Assembly: GCA_022818135.1 (NCBI GenBank)
Contig: JAFMSR010000002.1
Coordinates: 27,120,598-27,184,597, forward strand
DNA length: 64,000 nt
Direction: 5' to 3'
Origin: Saxidomus purpurata
Taxonomy: Eukaryota > Mollusca > Bivalvia > Venerida > Veneridae
The position numbers and the translations under genes are program-made. Under the pieces are notes generated by a model. It was not told where the DNA came from. It worked only from the letters and a program-made list of their open reading frames with translations, and made no database searches. This document shows positions 45,060-58,040 of the stretch, in pieces. Numbering within the stretch: the first letter of the stretch is position 1; every line of letters starts with the position of its first letter.

Positions 45060-45236
45060 CGTAAAATATCAGACTTTCAAGAATCTCTGTCACGAGGCTC
45101 GGCTGAAGATTTTGAACAGTACTGTGCTCCCTGTTTAATAGAAGGTCAGGAGGTTGAGGCCCACGGTTACTGTTTATATTGTTCCGAATATCTTTGTAAG
45201 AACTGTCACAAATTCCATAAGAAGACAATCCCTTGA
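45060..45236 (+). pseudogene. B-box zinc-finger fragment (TRIM-like), truncated
   Basis: Frame 45060-45236 encodes EDFEQYCAPCLIEGQEVEAH and then GYCLYCSEYLCKNCHKFHKK before a stop. Cys/His spacing (C-x2-C, then G-x-C-x2-C-x4-C-x2-C-x3-H) fits the B-box of TRIM proteins, a family greatly expanded in bivalves. There is no RING, coiled coil or NHL/filamin part, and a stop lies directly upstream. It is therefore a fragment or an isolated exon, not an intact gene. Confidence 0.7.
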
Positions 45237-45289
45237 TAGAAACAGGTCGATATGACAACATTTTACGAGACTAACGTTTGTGTAAATCA

Positions 45290-45668
45290 TGCACTATGAG
45301 AACTGTAGAAAATGAGTACCATTTTCTCCTCGTTTGTCCAAAGTATCGTGAACTCAGGATAAAATACTTCAAACCATATTTTTGTCATTGGCCAACTGTA
45401 AACAGATTGGATCAGTTGCTCAATTTGAAGTCAAAAAGATCAATGATTGTGTGAATTATCAAAGTAAATATTTTTGCTAACAAAATTAGAGTATCGTAAT
45501 ACTAAGCTTATTGATTTTTATCAATGTAACAACCTCCTTTTCTTTTTGAATTATATCTAAGTATTCTTTTCTGTTTTTTTAATGAAACACATTTTTCATC
45601 GATTGTGAATTGTTTTGCTATAAACTTTGTATTAGGTTTTATGCAATAAAGATTATGTATGTATGTGT
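45290..45668 (+). mobile_element. LINE ORF2 C-terminus and 3' tail
   Basis: 45290-45454 encodes CTMRTVENEYHFLLVCPKYR ... KSKRSMIV and a stop. The C-x-n-E-x-EHFLLVCP-x-Y pattern is the Cys/His tail of CR1/Jockey-type ORF2 proteins. Downstream is an A/T-rich 3' part ending gcaataaagattatg followed by (tatg)n at about 45656-45668. It may be the 3' end of the element whose endonuclease is at 41820. Confidence 0.75.
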
Positions 45669-48600
45669 GTATTTGATGACCACTTGCATTAAATATATCA
45701 ATAATCAAATTATTATTATCAGATGTGAAGATGACAATTAAATGTTAGCACCCCCAAAGTTTTCATTATCAAAAGCATCTTTGATTATTGCACCCGTCGT
45801 TTTAGGTGCAAACTTTACAAGAAACAAAATGCCTTGAATCCGCCGGCTGCGAACATTTCAGTGGCCGTTGTATGCATCACGGCCACGATGACGGGATGCT
45901 TTTTCACTGCCCGCTGGCCGCGGACGGCGGGTGATCGTTATTCCCGGCCTTTTTATAGCAAATTTTGATGGGGGAATTCAGACTGGCCGTTGTCCGCAGG
46001 TGACCGTTAGTAACAAATGACCGTTAGCACAAGTTTGACTGTAATTGTATGCGTTTATATATTTTCACACGCTTCTAACCCTCCCCACAATCAAAGCAAA
46101 AAACCGACATGATACTAAATTTCTTTCCCTTTCATGCGGTCGCAAACGTCAAAACATAATAAAGCACCAAAATCAATACTTAACGTTCAAATTTGATTTT
46201 CGTGAACCAATTTGGGGCACCAAATCGTGTAAAAACGTGCGAATTCAATGTGACTCTTTTTTCATCGGAAAGTCCCCTCAAATGCTCTGCGCTTCTGCGA
46301 AGCTGAAACCCAACAACGCATGAACTTTTGTCGTTCTGTCGCACTGGTCCCCGTCTTCGATCAGATACGAAATCGCACATCTATGCCACCATACAATAGT
46401 CACTAACCGTGACCCATTTAATTTTTTGTACTTGGGTGGTTTAATTATTTGTTTTCAAACAGACACGTACAAGAATGTGACCTTATTTAATGTTTATCTT
46501 AATAGTCTGGGCAAGGAAGACGTTGGTTTCGCTAGATGGAGATGAAGGTCACAACTTTTTCATTCAAATTCATCCTGAATTAATGAAATGTTTGTACAAT
46601 AAAATCCGACATTGTAGTGAAACTTCATTTAAACACATTTTTACCAATCCGATTATGACACAGGAAACCCATAGAAATTTACGTAATATACTTTATAAAC
46701 TTTAAATTATAATGGTTAAAATACGTTTTCGAGACCTTTGTTATCATGCAGAACTATTGGATACCCTTGAAGAACCAGATATGTATTCAAGTTTTCAGTT
46801 AGTCAGCATGACCACTAACGATGCCATAAAATACAAATTGTGAAACTGAGTATGATCAATTTTAAAGTTTATTGACCATCACCAAATGTTAGTGTGAAAA
46901 AGATTCTGCATTTTTTATATGATTTTATTGATCTAGAACAACTTGCCTTTAAAATTTAATTGTGATCTTGCCATTTTAATAAAAGCACACAATATCATGT
47001 ACGTTTTGATTCGGTGGTATTAGGTGATCACTTTTTTCTGCATGGTACATTGCAAATATAGAGTAGCCACATTACAATAGTTTACTCAGCTAAAATTAGC
47101 AAGTTGTCCTAGAACATGGTCATCCTCGTGAAGACATTCACTGTCCAGAGTACATCATTTTCATGTGTTTGTTTTAGTTCATTGAAATACATCATTGACT
47201 CTACAAGAACCGACCTTTGAAAACTAGTTATATAAAAGTGTCTGATTGAATAAGTGAGTGGAGTCGACTAGTAAGAAATGTGTATACATGCATATGCAAA
47301 AGATGAAAACCTTTCTGGTGATATTCGTGGATATAAATTATACTGATTGGCATTTCGTAAACACATTATATTCTTTGAATTTCTAGATTTCCCTTTTTAA
47401 TTTGTAATGGAATAGCCAAATTGCATTAATTGTAATTATACACTGGAACATAAGCGGCCCACCATATAGAAATATCAAAACACATAGCAGAAAAATACAA
47501 AATAATTATGGAGTGAAAGAAATGAAAGTAATGTGGTTATCCACCCTGTGTCTACTTCACCATTTGCTTGCACCTATGGTTTTCTACTTAATTTAGATGA
47601 TACATACTGTGGGTAACGACGCTCTTGATTTGTTGATTTTTACTTGTGTAGAAGATATTTTAGGGAACGCTTGACAAAAGCTAAGATTTATAAATTTATC
47701 TATTTATAAAAACGCTATTACATGTAGCTTTCTACTATATCCTGCATGTACCAAAGATGTTATGTTCATATTTTGTAAATGTTTTGAATTAATAAAATAT
47801 TGTTTAAACTGAAAGCTAGATATATTTCATATACAAAAATCATTAAATATCTTTATTTTTTATTATGTTTGGAAAGTATGAAAACCTATACATTTTTAAA
47901 GTTCTTTTAAATCTCTAAACATATCTCAAACAAAAGAAACGATGTTGTTTATCAATGTAAAAGGGAATAGGCAGGTCACTAACGGTAATAAAAATCATAT
48001 TTGTCTTCAATTTTGAAAACAAGTCTTACACCTAAGTGTCACACCCTATATCCAAAATATTCATGGCATTTTATACAATGCCCCCTGCTAGATTTGTGTA
48101 AAAATCATCCGATTTCTCTTATCAGATCAAAAAGCATAAAATTAGTTTGAGGAAAGATATCAGAATTCTGTGACACGGTTCCGTCAATAAGAATGGTGTA
48201 TAAAATGCAACAAAACTTTTTAGTACAGTAGGGTACCCAAAGTTGCAAGCATTGGTAAAACATTGATGAAATGTATGACTCAAGTTTTTATCATACATAT
48301 ACTGTCCTATTCCGTTTTGTAATCTTAAGCACCGTCATTTCTTTTGTTTTATTTGTTTAGAGTTTGGAAATGCCTTTTCCAAAATGTATAGGTTTACATA
48401 CTATCTATGTTCAATTTAAAGATACAATGGCAATTTGTGCGTTAGTTTCCGTATTACGACCATTTCTGTACGGTAAAGATTCAGTACGAATAAGGGGAAA
48501 GAAAATGATTTGAAGGTATAAAACATATTTTCTTTCAGTAATAAATAGTGTATGAATGTAATAAAACTTTATAGTATAGAGTTTATCTGTAGTTCTAAGG

Positions 48601-50981
48601 CTTGTTGCTGATGGGTTGGACTTTTTTTTATAGTATTTAATGGTCTGTTTCATTCGTTGTAAATAGCTTCATCATAAACATTTTGTTTAAAAATTTAGAA
48701 AATACTTGTATTTCACTAAGCATACTTCATTCGTTTAACAGAGACGACATTAATAATTACATGTTTTGGCAAATAAGATTACAATTAGCTCCTGCTGCAT
48801 TGACAGCATGTGGTTCTGCATGTGCGAACAGTGAAGCCCTTGACGAGCCTGCATATCCGTGCAATCTTAGCATGATTCTCACTGTTCGCAATAAATGGTT
48901 CTGTGAACATTACAATATGGACAATCAGGCTTGCATTAAGGTCTTTATGTACCAGTAAAAAATGTAAATATAAGGTCCTAAATACTGTATCAGGAACTGT
49001 CAGCACACAAATGTGAAATACACATAGACAGAGTCCCCTTTTCTATGTGAAGTCGATTAATAGATTTCCTGCATTTAAGGACTATCATGTACGTAGTAAT
49101 AGAAGATAGCTATTACATGCTTGCAGAAGGTTGTGGAGTAGGCACAAAGCGCATGGTGAAAAGTAGGTTATACAAAACGGTGAACACGTCTGTGGAAATG
49201 TTGAAAATAATATTCCACATTTGCAACATTTATTAAGATAGCCTCGGTACTTATAATGCAAAAATGTGAAAACGCCATTTCGACCTTAAATCTATCAGGG
49301 TTCAATATGGGAGAAGCGAAGCCAAGCAATGGAAATATATTCTTATTATCATCTATTTCGAAACAAGGTTAAACCTTTGCTTCAAGTAAAAGAGTTTCAA
49401 GGGCCCAAGTTGATAACAATAACACACTTCCATTGCATGTCGATTTACAACAAAGACAGAAAGAGACAAGGAATTTTAATCATGCATACACAAAAAATAT
49501 GCATCATAAACATATACATAAATATGAATAAAATTAAAAACGATAAGCGTCTCTATATATTCGCATTAACTGTTAGTCAATGTCAATCATTTCGTGATTC
49601 AGCTGTATCAATTTTCTGAACGTATTATTTTCGTTCACAATTCATTCTCCTTTTGAAAAAAGCAAATATTCTCAACATTGTTTCTGTCTAGTTTTCTCTA
49701 CAATACTTTGCAAAAGTTTATAAAATTGTCGGGTTTACATAGCATGTTTCTAGTTAAGGCAAAAACTATCAATAAACAACTGTATGATACCAGTTATTTA
49801 TATTTATGTGCAAATTGTTTTCTTATTTCATTCACACTACTATTTTACAAACAGTTGTAGTTCACTAATTGTTCTTCAAATACTTTGTTACATCCATTTA
49901 TATGGCTATATAATGTTTTCCCTATTTTATTCCATTTAAATGGACACACACTCGATATATCCAGAGCTAAGGCTGACCCTTCTCATTTCAGTCCAATTTA
50001 ATCTAGGTGTACACAACAGAAATCAGTATGCTATATGTTCAGAATGATTTAAGATAGATCAATGCACTTCTAGAATAAAAGGGCTACCAAATCGTAAATT
50101 AACTGGTATCCCTCCATATAATAAGAGAGTTTTTGTTACATTGTCCACAGTAAGCATATTATATACCGAGTGAAACACTGGTATAAAACTCATAAACTCA
50201 TAAATTACATTACATTTACCTATAATCAAATATTTTCAGCGTGATGTCGTTTATTCTATTTAAAGTTCTATTGTATCAAAGTTTGTCACGAATCATATGA
50301 CCTCAAATGAGTAAATTGCATACTAGCAAGGGTATCCAAAGCGTATAGCGTAACCTGTGGGCGTAAAGGATGGATGGGTTATGGCATAACTTTTATGTTT
50401 GCATTTAAAAGAAATATGAGAAAATGATACCATAAAGCGCAATGTTAATGGCAAATTGAGTGTTGGTTTTAACATTCAAATGAAAAAGTAATATACTAAT
50501 AATCACGTTACTGGAAGAAATGAGAAATGACCACCGAATGTATCTTTAAAAAATATTTTACAAGTCGAAATTAGATATTATGTTTCAGATTTCTGCCTGT
50601 GAATACAAACGAAGATGTAAAAGTGAACTAGCTTGAACCTAAATGCTATGACAATAAAGAGGGTGCCGTCTAATATCTTTCATTGACGGAACACAATTAA
50701 AAAAAGAAATACATAATAATTGAATTAAACAAGTTATTAAAGGTCATTCTAAAATCTGCATGTACATGAAAGTATTTAAACACTTGAACATTTACAGAGA
50801 GCGAGTTGAGCTTTTAATACGAGCAAAGCCTGTGTGCGAAGACATACATACATAAACAGTTAAAATTGTAGGAACCATACATACCGTTGCTGTACATTTT
50901 AGAATGGCGCTTTGTTTAACATGTGCGTCAAGGAATGTAGGTGTAATGTTAAAGAAGCATCATGTTCTGCATTCAAGTCAC

Positions 50982-51178
50982 CTTTAAATGTTGTGCTTGG
51001 CGCTGTTTGAAACCCGTCTACACTGTCACTTTCAATTTTTATGGCTGGGTCAGAGATGTAGCGTCCAAGCAAATTTTGCACACTGAACAAGGTGTACATG
51101 CATGGCAACACATCCTCCGGGGCTTTGTATTTTCTTATATCAACGACTTTTTTCGTTGTGTGGCATGTTAAGATGCAA
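50982..51178 (-). CDS. weak candidate internal exon, unknown gene
   Basis: An open frame of about 65 residues (VVDIRKYKAPEDVLPCMYTL ... GRYISDPAIKIESDSVDGFQ) lies between a possible acceptor (ttttcaag, 51179) and a possible donor (gtgact, 50981). The composition looks protein-like and higher in GC than the surroundings. No partner exon was found and I do not recognise the family. Confidence 0.3.
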
Positions 51179-52615
51179 CTTGAAAATATGACCCATATCT
51201 ACAACATTAATTGTTAAATACAAGAGACAATTATTCTACTTTTTACTTTTTACAATTCATTCAGAGCGATACATAAAACAGAAATATGAATCAGATCAGA
51301 CTTTTATTCTTTTGGTCAATTTTAGTAATTATACCAATTATAAATAACAAACCTTTCAACCTTTCTAGGAGCGTTACTCTTTGTATTTATTGGCCAGCCT
51401 AGGTTTTTCTCAATTAAATACAATAAGCCCCTGTTTAACTTTACATTCAAAGTATGATTTTTGCAATCAAAGTCACCTGTCTTAAATCAAAACGTCTAAA
51501 ATTGTCTAAACGGATATTGCGGTTTCTAGTTTTCATAATTAAGTTAACTGTTAATAAGAGGTTTCCTGCTCGTTAGGAACAAATCACGTCCGTTCCTTTC
51601 TTTTCTACATCTGATAGACTCGCATATAATTTGTAACATATTCTATTTCACAAGTACTACACCATTACAATGTCAATTACAGCGCCGCGTTGACGATAAT
51701 AAAAAGAAATAAAAAGAAAATACTTATAATGATTACAATTGTCCTTTTGAGTTGCACGTACCACACAATTGTATACGACTTACAGAATACACATAGAAAT
51801 TACAAAAGCAAGATGCTTTCATAACCTGATAACATCACGTAGCAAAGGCTTAAAAATATTGTGTTGTAAAACGTACATGTTGTGTCAAAACTTGTGCACG
51901 CTTTTAATATTTCTAAAAGCATATATTTGGGATTATTAATTTAAACAATCCTACATTGCATAAGTGAAAAACATAGTAAAAAGAACGATAGCAATATGAT
52001 TTGAAAACAAGAAAACCTCATTCCTTTGATACCGTTCACTATAACGATTCTGTAACAGAAATATAAAGATATATATTTTCTGTTAAAGGAAAACTATCAA
52101 GTGTTTTATTGAATGACTGTAGAGAACCTTAAACTCAATTAACTCTGAATTTGTAAAAGAGTCTTGGTCGAATATACACATGTAAAGATCTAGTGGTCTC
52201 TGGAAGAAAAATGCGAATTTATATTTTCTGCATACTTTTAAAAACTGATCGATGTACATGTACATAAATTCTTTAGTATATACATGTATGTGTGTGTGTA
52301 ACTGTGTTCCAGTTCGCAATATATGTTTATTTGTTCTTTTTTTTGAGATGATAGAAAACTTCGTTTCTCTTTAGAAAATTAAAACACATATACTGTATTC
52401 ATGCAGTACTTGAAATTTAGCACAACAAGATTTGAAAACAATGAATATTGAGGTATTGTAATATTGAGTTAGTTATATTATATTCCCTGTTTACATGTTT
52501 GGATAATATTTTGCATGCATATACTTTTATTAGATAACATATTTTGTAGAAGAGGCTCAAAATTGAACAGTCTTAGTTTATAAGATGACAGATAACGAAA
52601 GTCGAACTAACGCGC

Positions 52616-52702
52616 GAGAGGGGGGGGGAAGGGAAAAAAAAAGGGAAAAAAAAAAAAGAAAAAAAAAGAAAAATAAAAATAAGAAAAAAAGTGGAAAAAA
52701 AA
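52616..52702. repeat. purine-only low-complexity tract
   Basis: Runs of G then A with few interruptions (gagagggggggggaaggg, followed by A-runs). Confidence 0.8.
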
Positions 52703-53159
52703 GGTTTACAAGCAAAATTAAAATATTGCGAAAAATTTGGAATATTGAAAAGTAAAAACATATAATGAAAATGTATTAGAGGACTTTTGTTACACATCAA
52801 TTATTTGAAAATAATCTGTCGAATGTGTATAGATCAATCTTTATTAAACTTCAATTTTATAAGCAAGAAATTAGATATTCTTCGGTGAAATTAAGTTGAC
52901 GATTGTTTTAAAACATATTTACCAGAATCATGCAGTGATGTAAAATGTTCAATTTCAATATTAACTGTCAACTTTATATTGCATTACTTTAATTGAAACT
53001 GTTGTGAAAAATAAAAATGTGAGTCTCACCAACTTCTGAAAATCACATTTAAGGAACTATGACACTTTTGTGATGACATGGAATTATGTTTCTCTGTCTA
53101 TTTGTATCATGTTTCTTTGCTTTAAATTTTGTAATTATGATAGTAAATATAAACGATGG

Positions 53160-53700
53160 AGACATATTATTATCCCACAGCCTTGGCGGAGGGGCTATAG
53201 TAACGGGCTCCGTCCGTCCGTCCGTCACACTTTTGTCCGGAGCATAACTCCAAAAGTACTGAAGGGAATTACTTGAAACTTAATACAAAGACAGAGGACA
53301 TTGAGAGGTAGTGCAGTGCCCAAGAAGCATAATCCTACCTTGCCGATTTCTTTAATTATTCCTCTTTGTTATATTTTCTTGTTTTTTTATGTCCAGAGCA
53401 TAACTTCAAAAGTACAGAAGGGAATTACCTGAAACGTAATACAGTGATAGAGTACAATGAGGGGAAGTGCAGTGCCTAAGAATCATAACTCTATCTTACC
53501 AATATTTTTAATTTCTCGCCTCTGTTACATTTTTCTTGTTTTTTCTTGTCCGGGGCATTACACGACAAGCACTGAAGTGAATTACTTGAAATATAATACA
53601 GTGATAGAGCACAATGATAGGAAATACATGCCCAAGAACCATAACTTTACCTTGTCAAATTATACCCCGCCAAATATTAATATTTTATTAAATTAGAAAC
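53160..53700 (+). repeat. three ~150-bp degenerate tandem units, pearl-like
   Basis: After tatcccacagccttggcgga and a (ccgt)n stretch (ccgtccgtccgtccgtc), the phrase 'cataactccaaaagtactga' plus 'gaattactTGAAActtaata' recurs at about 53245, 53400 and 53550. It ends near 'taccccgccaaatatta'. Confidence 0.65.
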
Positions 53701-55179
53701 TATACCATATCCATTCCTCTCGCCTCAAATTTCTTAGTCATAGAAATTTAGCACTTGGCAGGGGATGGCCATGTCTAACATGGCTCTTCAGTTAGACGGT
53801 ATATCTAACTTATTGAAAAAGAATATATTTCAATGTGTTAAAGTTGGTATTCTATCAATAAATCTTATTTTCAGCATTGCATAATTATTAACATGGCAGA
53901 TGTATTCTAGGAAATGAAATATTTGAAAGAGCAGATGATTAAAGATGGCTATACAGGCCTTAAAACTGTCTCTATGTGTTTAATTGTCTGTCTGGCTGAA
54001 AAACTGAGACATGTCAAACACTTGGCTGTTGCTGTTTAATGAAGGTAGAATTAAAGTTCTCATGAAGTTGTACTTTTATTCATAGATTTTAAAACTGATT
54101 TAATAATCTGTAATGATTTACGTGAGTCGTGACTTGAGATTTGTTAATTTATGACGTTTCGGTAGATTATCTGATTTCGATGTACGTTGTAATTTACGAA
54201 AATGTATTTCAAAATTCACGAATGCGTAACAAGAAAAAGATTTTTTTAATCGAATCATGTAGTTTTACTATAAAACTATGTCATAGTGTTTGAGGTCAAA
54301 ACACTTTCTATCGTAAAAGCAGTCGTGACTCATAAAGGATCATGACGCAGTAGTAATCTTAAGCTCTTCTAATGGAACATATTTATCATATTACGACTGG
54401 TCATATTTGTGATTCAAAGACGTGTGACTTATTCATCAAGCAATGATTATTACAAAGATCACAACCATTCAATCTAACCTACACATGTTGATTAATGAAA
54501 AAGAATCCTCTCAGTATCGAGACTTTTAATACTACAATATAATGTACACGTTACGGATAATCAGGCACCTCAGATTTATTTATGAGCTCTCGTATTTAAG
54601 TTGTTGATACTTCTGCTAGCACTTTGCTGCATTAAGTAGCATTTAGAAACCAAAGATCTCTTGAAATTACTCGATAACTTGTGTTGCCATTAGTACGCCC
54701 AACAATGGAAAGTTATGTGTCACAAAATGGTAATTCAGAAATCGTCTGTCCGCATGTCCATCCGTCAATATTTGCTTCAAACGACATCTTGTCATAAACC
54801 ACTTGCTAAATTTCAACAAAACTTCAAAGATATTTTCTTTGCGTGGCCTTCTCTCAGTTTCCTTCAAATGAAATAGATCCGAGCAAAACTCTAGTTGCCA
54901 TGGTAACCAAAAAGAAAAACTTAATATTTGTCAAAAACTACACGTCTGAGTTCGAATTATTTTCACGGAAATGTTGCTTAGCGGACCCCACCGAATTCCG
55001 TCAAATCACATGACCGCCAGGGGACGGGCTAGTTCTAACTGTATGGCTAGCTATATGGGAAGCTATAAACACAATCTGTCTTGGAAACTACTGGTTTGAG
55101 TTTGAAACAAGTTCACCGAAATGTTCATTCGGTGATCCTTTACAAAATTCCTTCAAATACTCTTGATTCGTCAAAAACA
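53701..55179. other. non-coding; repeat fragments
   Basis: No gene. 54690-54765 holds a 'cgtctgtccgcatgtccatccgtca' type end of a pearl-like element, and 54880-55180 contains degenerate units resembling those that follow. Confidence 0.4.
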
Positions 55180-55745
55180 CGGCGTCCGTGGGGTCACATA
55201 TTTTAACATAGACATAGGAAAAATGTTAAATATCTTCTTGTCTAAAACCGCCAGGCAAAGAACTAAGATATTTGGTTTGTAGCATTTTTGTGGATCTCTA
55301 CCAAGCTTGTTCAGATCATGTCCCTATACGGGGTCAATTTTGACCCACCCTGTGGGCCATTTTGATAAACATAGACTAACATAGGCAAACCTTTCATAAA
55401 TATTCTTAGACAGTTTCAAAGCATTTTTCTCTCAAACATCTATCAAAATTGTTAACAGCAAGTCCTAATTAAGGTGATCAATTGTTTTACATAGATTTAT
55501 ATAGGAAAGAGTTGTCTAAAAGCACATTACATAGAGTTCAGATATTTGGTGTGTAAGACTGCCTGGTAGTCCCTCGCAAAATTGTTAATACCATGCCCCA
55601 GGGTCAAAATTAGCTCCGTCCCTGTGGTCACTTTTTTAAAAATAGACTTTATATAGGAAAAACTTTTTTTAATCTTCTTGTTAAAAACCACACGGGTTTA
55701 GAACTTATATTTGGTGCTGCAGCATTTCCTAGCTTCCATGATCCA
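55180..55745 (+). repeat. degenerate ~165-bp tandem units
   Basis: Phrases 'acatagac(a)tataggaaa', 'cttcttgt(c/t)(t/a)aaaacc' and 'agatatttggt(t/g)tgta' recur near 55200, 55370, 55500 and 55640. The family is similar to 40338-41108. Confidence 0.55.
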
Positions 55746-56118
55746 GCCATAAAAAGCAGATAAGCGTAAAATTTAAATACAATTTATGCAAGAATGGAAG
55801 TGAAAACTTGACTGACTGATTGGAGTTGTTTACCCTCGTTACAGGCCGTAGTTATATGACAGAGGGTGGCTTATTTATTATAACTTACTTTAATATTTAA
55901 TAGCAAGAGTGCCATATTGCTACCTGCGGAGGTGCTTAATATTTTCCATATACCACCAGGCTTACTCTCATGTGAGGGCTTGCCTGATGGCAGATAGAAC
56001 TTTATATATAATGATTTTTTTACAATTCATTTGCTTTAAAATGCTTAGAGTGTTACTTTGTAACGTGCTTATTTTGATGCTGTGTGTATTGTATGTTTTC
56101 TATAAATGTTTATTTCGA

Positions 56119-56235
56119 TTTGAATGGGATTTTATCAAGGACCATCCAAAAGCTACATGTGTAGTTTATTTTTTGGATGAGTCTCCGGCATGGATCCCGT
56201 CATGCTTAGAAAAGAGAATTTTGAGAAATGTTTAT
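56119..56235 (+). repeat. dispersed repeat (related to 57555-57710 and 62295-62490)
   Basis: Shares 'ccaaaagcta', 'ttggatgag(t/a)c(t/c)ccggcatg' and 'cccgtcatgc(t/c)tagaaaag' with the 62-kb copy. The function is unknown. Confidence 0.65.
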
Positions 56236-56308
56236 TTCTAAAAGTGTATATTCTTTTATCTTTTTAATTATCTAATAGAATTTATATGTGTGACCACTCA
56301 TTTTGCTG

Positions 56309-57130
56309 ATAATGCTGTGTTCTCACCGCCGATCAGATCAACTCGATCAAGCACGATCAAGCGATCGGGTACCGGTCTAGCTCGGTCTGCATGCGTGATC
56401 GGGGGTGGTCGGAGCGGTCTACCTTGGTCGGCATGGCCGGCTTCCCGAATTTTTTTGACATGTCAAAAAATTCGAGTAGCGATCGAGTAGATAAGCGGTC
56501 GAAAGCGATCGTATAGTGATCGAGTAGAAGATCTAGTTGATCGAGAATAAATCGTGTAACGATCTAGTTTGGTCGGGTATACATCTCTTACCCGATCTGT
56601 ACACGATCATCTCGACTTCTACTCGAGCATTATCCGATCGCAACCCGATCAACTCGACCTCTGTTCGATCTATTGTCCAGAATAACTAGACTACTACCCG
56701 ACTGCTACACGACCACACACGATCGCTTCCCGATAGTTATTCGACCATACACGAGTTCACGTGACCTAAACAATATATAGATGTAAACTTTGAAGATTTT
56801 ATTCTAAACAATTCGATACACGACTATTCACGACTCGATTACGATCATTACGATCTGGTCGGGTGGAAATCTGGCAACGATCGAGCAGAGGTCCAGTTAG
56901 TCTAGTTGAGATCGTGTATGACTCGCGTATAGGTCTGGGTGATCGAGAAGAAGTCGGGATGTTGGTCGGGTTGTCGTCGAGAAGAAGTCGTAAAAATCGT
57001 GTAGGGTCGACTTGAGGTCGTGTAGGAGTCGTGAATGTGCATTTAATCCAGCTTGGTCGGGCTTCATCGGGGAATTAATGTGATCGGGACGATCGAGTTG
57101 ATCTGATCGGCGGTGATAACATAGCATTAT
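56309..57130. mobile_element. GATC-rich TIR element, 822 bp
   Basis: The ends form an inverted pair of about 40 bp: ataatgctgtgttctcaccg at the left and, inverted, ataatgctatgttatcaccg at the right, continuing ccgatcagatcaactcgatc. The interior is built from degenerate short motifs (gatcgagtag, gatctagtt, gtcgtgtag, acccgatc) spaced roughly 10-13 bp, in both orientations. I count about 27 GATC sites by eye. A near-perfect 28-bp palindrome centred on gacatgtc lies at 56446-56473. No coding frame. The target duplication is unclear. Confidence 0.8.
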
Positions 57131-57554
57131 GGTGACGATTTGTAGACACTTTGTCATAGTAGGTCCATTTAGCTGTTTTCCCTCCCTCGAGATGTCCATT
57201 AAATCGTACACTGTGATTGTATAAGACCATCAATACAAAAATATAATCACCTAGGTTCCTAAAAAGTTTAAAAGATAGTGCTTCTTTCTTTTTGGAAATG
57301 CTGAAATTTCATCATGAAATCAATTTGTTTATTCGGGACACCACTGTCTCAACACAATTTTGCGGTTTATAAGGAGACATATTGTCTAAATACCATTGAC
57401 ACACCGGAAACACGCAATAAGACTCGTCATTTTCAATTAAATGATAAATGGGTTTGTTCTTCGACACACCTGCGTGCCTAACATTTTTGCGGTTTAATGA
57501 TTTGATTTGAAGCACATTTTATAAAGGTACCTCCATAAGAGCAAATATGTTAGC

Positions 57555-57710
57555 TTGAATTTGTGGATGAGACCTCGGCATGTCTCCCATCATGCCTATA
57601 CCTATCAAAAGTGTTTTTCTGTTTCCGAAATAGGAGAGATTTATCTGACTGTAATTTCCAGTCAGTATAGCCAAAGGTTGAATTTGATTGGTTTCCAAAG
57701 AGTATTTTGC
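57555..57710 (+). repeat. dispersed repeat copy within the satellite
   Basis: Contains 'ggatgagacctcggcatgtc', 'aggagagatttatctgac', 'caatttccagtcagt'-like and 'ttgaatttgattggtttcca', matching 62330-62490. Confidence 0.7.
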
Positions 57711-57745
57711 GGTTTAAGAGGCGACCGATTGTCTAAACAACCATT

Positions 57746-58040
57746 GTCAGCCCGGTTAGCTCAATCGGTAGAGCACAAGACTTGTAATCTCGGGGTAGCG
57801 GGTTCGATTCCCGGGGCTGACCAACTAAAATTACTAACAGTCTTTCGGATGAGACTAACACCGAGGTCCCATGTATGGGTGCTATACACCTGGCATGTAT
57901 AAGAACCAGAGGTGTCTCTGGAATCGGGACGCTTTCTGTATCTTGCACTATCCTCCGAAACCTAAAATAAGTAACCTCCTCTGGGGGCGTTGGTCATATG
58001 AGAAACCGGTACCAACGATTAAGCCCTAATATACGATACG
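57746..58040 (+). mobile_element. tRNA-derived SINE, 295 bp, with 11-bp target duplication
   Basis: The head (57746-57822) resembles a tRNA with A-box TAGCTCAATCGG and B-box GGTTCGATTCC, anticodon-loop CTTGTAA (Thr-TGT-like). It is followed by a conserved-looking central block (ctttcggatgagac, ccgaggtccc) and a non-tRNA 3' part ending ctaatatacgatacg. AAACAACCATT (57735-57745) and AAACAACGATT (58041-58051) flank it, and joining them restores the satellite unit. The acceptor stem does not pair as in a functional tRNA. V/Meta-type molluscan SINEs are the likely class. Confidence 0.85.

Larger units (their letters stand above)
45669..53157. other. 7.5 kb AT-rich non-coding region
   Basis: Scattered short open frames (46490-46705, 46712-46843, 48683-48958 and 49329-49619) have no recognisable family or convincing splice context. 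The Cys-rich frame at 48780-48957 resembles translated repeat DNA. A purine tract and one weak exon candidate are listed separately. Confidence 0.4.

Noticed and set aside
46490..46843. two adjacent small frames (71 and 43 codons)
   Set aside because: No similarity recognised and no splice context; too little to call a gene.
48683..48958. Cys-rich secreted peptide gene
   Set aside because: No signal peptide, start context or exon structure; the phrase resembles translated dispersed repeats and the opposite strand is equally open.
56290..57211. open frames on both strands of the GATC-rich element
   Set aside because: They follow the short DNA motif lattice (repeating Arg/Ser/Asp words) and include no recognisable domain.
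57746..57822. functional tRNA-Thr (TGT) gene
   Set aside because: A and B boxes and the anticodon loop look right, but the 5' acceptor bases that precede the D-arm do not pair with the 3' strand, the T-stem has a mismatch, and the sequence continues into a 295-bp repeat with an 11-bp flanking duplication. It is a SINE head.
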